Part shown: piece after piece, positions 61,838 to 64,000 of the stretch
Layout of the letters: every line of letters starts with the position of its first letter
Numbering within the stretch: position 1 is the stretch's first letter
NCBI RefSeq assembly: GCF_024168825.1
Contig: NZ_JALJWH010000001.1
Span: forward strand, 1,488,001-1,552,000
Reading direction: 5' to 3'
DNA: 64,000 nucleotides
Origin: Paenarthrobacter sp. A20
GTDB lineage: Bacteria; Actinomycetota; Actinomycetes; Actinomycetales; Micrococcaceae
Notes under the pieces: generated by a model
The model's input: only the letters and a program-made list of their open reading frames with translations
Database searches by the model: none
What the model was told of the DNA's origin: nothing
Position numbers and translations under genes: made by a program

Positions 61838-62332
61838 CTACGCCAGAACCTGGCGCTTCGAAGAGATAACCCCGGTATCGAAGCCAGCCAGATGGAGGCC
61901 ACCGTGGAAGCGGGCGTGCTCGATCTTCACGCAGCGGTCCATGACCACGTTGAGGCCCGCAGATTCGGCGTCGCGGGCAACCTCTTCATGCCACGAACCG
62001 AGCTGCAGCCACAGCGTCTTGGCGCCAACCGCGACGGCTTCGTCCAAGACCCCCGGAAGGTCGTCGTTCTTGCGGAAGACGTCCACGATATCCGGTGACT
62101 CGGGAAGGTCGGCCAGCGACGCGTACGTTGGCTGGCCCAGGATTTCCTTGACCACAGGGTTGACGAAGTAGACCTTGTAACGGGTGGACGACTGCAGGTA
62201 CGTGGCCACGAAGTAGCTGGCACGGGACGGCTTGTCCGAGGCACCAACGATCGCGATGGACTTCGCCTGCCGGAGGAGTGCCAGGCGCTCAGGAGCAGAT
62301 GGGCCCTCCCAGGTACGTTCAGTGGTGCTCAT
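61838..62332 (-). CDS. CoA-binding domain protein
   Basis: A 164-residue protein with a Rossmann-like CoA-binding domain: SIAIVGASDKPSRASYFVATYL, VYFVNPVVKEILGQPTYASL and LWLQLGSWHEEVARDAESAG. Such small proteins resemble the nucleotide-binding domain of succinyl-CoA synthetase; the function is unknown. It overlaps metY as ATGA and so belongs to a minus-strand operon with sulfur genes. CoA-binding proteins commonly neighbour metY in actinobacteria. Confidence 0.85.
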   Translation of the reverse strand: MSTTERTWEGPSAPERLALLRQAKSIAIVGASDKPSRASYFVATYLQSSTRYKVYFVNPVVKEILGQPTYASLADLPESPDIVDVFRKNDDLPGVLDEAVAVGAKTLWLQLGSWHEEVARDAESAGLNVVMDRCVKIEHARFHGGLHLAGFDTGVISSKRQVLA

Positions 62333-63696
62333 GCTTTCGCTCCTACGGTTTGAGTGCCTGCCGCCGGGATTGCCACCGCGCAGGCTTCACCTGGTTCTTC
62401 ATCAGATGCAACCGTCTGGGCCGCCGTCAGCGCCTGGTCCAGGTCCCAGAGGATGTCCTCAAGGTCTTCCAAGCCAACGGAGATCCGGACCAGGTCCTCC
62501 GGCACACCAGCCGACTCAAGCTGTTCGGCGCTGAGCTGCTGGTGGGTGGTGGAACCGGGGTGGATGACCAAGGTGCGGGCGTCGCCCACGTTGGCCAGAT
62601 GGGACGCGATCTGCAGCGACTCGATAAACTTCCGGCCAGCTGCACGACCCCCGGCAACACCGAACGAGAAAACGGAACCCGGCCCCTTGGGCAGGTACTT
62701 CCGTGCGCGATCGAAGTGCGGGTGGGACGGCAAACCTGAGTAGTTCACGTACGCCACGCGGGGATCGGCATCGAGCCATCCGGCCACGGCCTGGGCGTTC
62801 TTCAGGTGCTCATCCAGGCGCTGGGGGAGCGTTTCAACACCCTGCAGCAGCTGGAACGCGGAAAGGGGTGAGAGCGCCGGGCCGATGTCGCGAAGGTGCT
62901 CGCAACGCAGCTTGGTGAGGAAGCCGTATTCGCCAAAGTTGCCCCACCAGGAGACATTGCCGTAGGACGGGACAGGTTCGGTCATCATGGGGAACTTGCC
63001 GTTGCCCCAATTGAACCGGCCGCTTTCCACGATCACACCGCCCAGGGTGGTGCCGTGGCCGCCGATGAACTTGGTGGCCGAGTGGATCACGATGTCCGCA
63101 CCGTGCTCGAACGGCCGCACGAGGTAAGGCGTGCTCAAGGTGGCGTCGACCACCAAGGGGATACCGGCGTCGTGCGCTACCTTGGCCAGCCCGGCAAGAT
63201 CCTGCACTTCCGACGACGGGTTCGCAACGACCTCGACGAACAATGCCTTGGTGTTCTCCTGAATGGCTGCGGCGTAATCGGCCGGATCCGTTCCGGGCAC
63301 GAAGGTGGTGCCCACGCCAAAGCGGCGAAGGGACACGTCCAGCTGCGTGACAGTGCCGCCGTACAGCTGGGACGCCGCGACGATGTGGTCGCCGGACTGC
63401 GTCAGCGCGGCGAAGGTGATGAACTCGGCAGCCATGCCCGACGCCGTTGCTACCGCCCCGATCCCGCCCTCAAGGGACGCGATACGCTCCTCGAAAGCCG
63501 CGACAGTTGGGTTGCCGATGCGCGAGTAGATGTTGCCGTACTTCTGCAGGGCGAAGAGGTTCGCGGCATCGTTGGTGTCCTTGAAGACGAAGGACGTGGT
63601 CTGGTAGATCGGCACCGCGCGGGCGCCGTGCTCGGCGTCGGGAGTGCCTCCGGCATGGAGGGCACGGGTGCGGAATCCGAAGGTACGGTCAGCCAT
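62329..63696 (-). CDS. metY: O-acetylhomoserine sulfhydrylase / aminocarboxypropyltransferase
   Basis: A 455-residue PLP enzyme of the Cys/Met metabolism family. It has the N-terminal TRALHAGG segment, SRIGNPTVAAFEERIASLEGG, and the PLP lysine in IHSATKFIGGHG near residue 210. It makes homocysteine (or methionine with methanethiol) from O-acetylhomoserine. Its start overlaps the upstream LLM gene as ATGA. The pairing with an LLM monooxygenase suggests use of sulfide from organosulfur compounds; that link is inferred. Confidence 0.92.
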   Translation of the reverse strand: MADRTFGFRTRALHAGGTPDAEHGARAVPIYQTTSFVFKDTNDAANLFALQKYGNIYSRIGNPTVAAFEERIASLEGGIGAVATASGMAAEFITFAALTQSGDHIVAASQLYGGTVTQLDVSLRRFGVGTTFVPGTDPADYAAAIQENTKALFVEVVANPSSEVQDLAGLAKVAHDAGIPLVVDATLSTPYLVRPFEHGADIVIHSATKFIGGHGTTLGGVIVESGRFNWGNGKFPMMTEPVPSYGNVSWWGNFGEYGFLTKLRCEHLRDIGPALSPLSAFQLLQGVETLPQRLDEHLKNAQAVAGWLDADPRVAYVNYSGLPSHPHFDRARKYLPKGPGSVFSFGVAGGRAAGRKFIESLQIASHLANVGDARTLVIHPGSTTHQQLSAEQLESAGVPEDLVRISVGLEDLEDILWDLDQALTAAQTVASDEEPGEACAVAIPAAGTQTVGAKA

Positions 63697-64000
63697 CAGA
63701 CTGCCACCGAATCGGCGACGGGTGTGGAGGAGAGGTCCAGCTCGGTGCCGTTCTTGCGGGCAAGGTCTGCTTCGAGTTCACGGACGATCGGCAGGACGTC
63801 CTGGCCGAACGCAGCGAGCTCTTCCTGGAAGTGCAGGTACCCGGTGAGGAACAGGTTCACGCCGATCTTCTTGTACTCCACGATCCGCTCGGCAATCTGT
63901 TCCGGGGTGCCGATCAGCTGGGTCTTGAAACCGTCGTTGTACTGGACCAGGTCCTCAAACGTGGAGTCCGCCCACATGCCCTTGCCGTCCTTGGTGGAGG
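63696..64000 (-). CDS. LLM-class flavin-dependent oxidoreductase, C-terminal part (partial)
   Basis: The frame runs off the right edge of the window, so only the last 100 residues are seen. FKTQLIGTPEQIAERIVEYKKIGVNLFLTGYLHFQEEL is typical of the C-terminus of luciferase-like monooxygenases such as SsuD, SfnG and dimethylsulfone monooxygenases. These release sulfite or oxidise sulfones using FMNH2. It is the upstream gene of the metY operon, with an ATGA overlap. Confidence 0.8.
   Translation of the reverse strand, partial: STKDGKGMWADSTFEDLVQYNDGFKTQLIGTPEQIAERIVEYKKIGVNLFLTGYLHFQEELAAFGQDVLPIVRELEADLARKNGTELDLSSTPVADSVAV

Overview
The window is about 64 kb of GC-rich actinobacterial chromosome. 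Frequent GTG starts, tightly overlapping operons (ATGA or GTGA junctions), a DUF222/HNH endonuclease, a DUF3151 gene, a ChvE-type sugar importer and an IS110 element all suggest the Micrococcaceae, most likely Arthrobacter or Paenarthrobacter. This assignment rests on gene content and style, not on a database search. I see no rRNA, tRNA, CRISPR array or prophage.

Positions 1-17040 form a hexuronate catabolic locus. A family-5 ABC importer (including one fused permease-ATPase protein), a TIM-barrel isomerase and a Gfo/Idh/MocA oxidoreductase are followed by a LacI-type regulator, glucuronate isomerase (uxaC), a fructuronate-reductase-like enzyme, a GPH symporter, mannonate dehydratase and gluconokinase. 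The gluconokinase frame runs without a stop into a GH3 glycosidase that is broken by one extra base. Four near-identical 18-bp palindromes lie in front of four transcription units and define a probable regulon. Positions 17041-23020 hold a ChvE/GguAB-like monosaccharide ABC importer with its own LacI regulator, preceded by two inverted copies of a 17-bp site, and then pyrE.

Positions 23100-29700 are mostly housekeeping: a hydrolase with a Tat motif, two phosphatases, a membrane-anchored lipoprotein-like protein, a SpoU methyltransferase, class II aldolase and DUF3151. Positions 29725-33840 hold a divergent siderophore-iron ABC system with a DtxR/IdeR-type iron box in the promoter region. Positions 35316-38293 hold a compact surface-protein operon: three proteins with SipW-type signal sequences, a SipW-type signal peptidase, and a protein ending in an LAXTG sorting signal. 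purA follows.

Positions 39879-48382 contain three efflux or uptake MFS genes with TetR and MarR regulators whose operators can be read directly, an SMP-30 lactonase-like gene and an APP1-type phosphatase. Positions 48632-54704 hold a beta-alanine or omega-amino-acid module: mmsA, a PucR-type regulator and a class III aminotransferase. An IS110-family element sits in the convergent terminator between mmsA and the regulator. The end of the window carries a DUF1801 protein, a small proline-rich gene, a TetR-controlled reductase/fucosidase operon, the HNH gene, an ECF sigma/anti-sigma-like pair with a structured leader, and a minus-strand sulfur operon (LLM monooxygenase, metY, CoA-binding protein).
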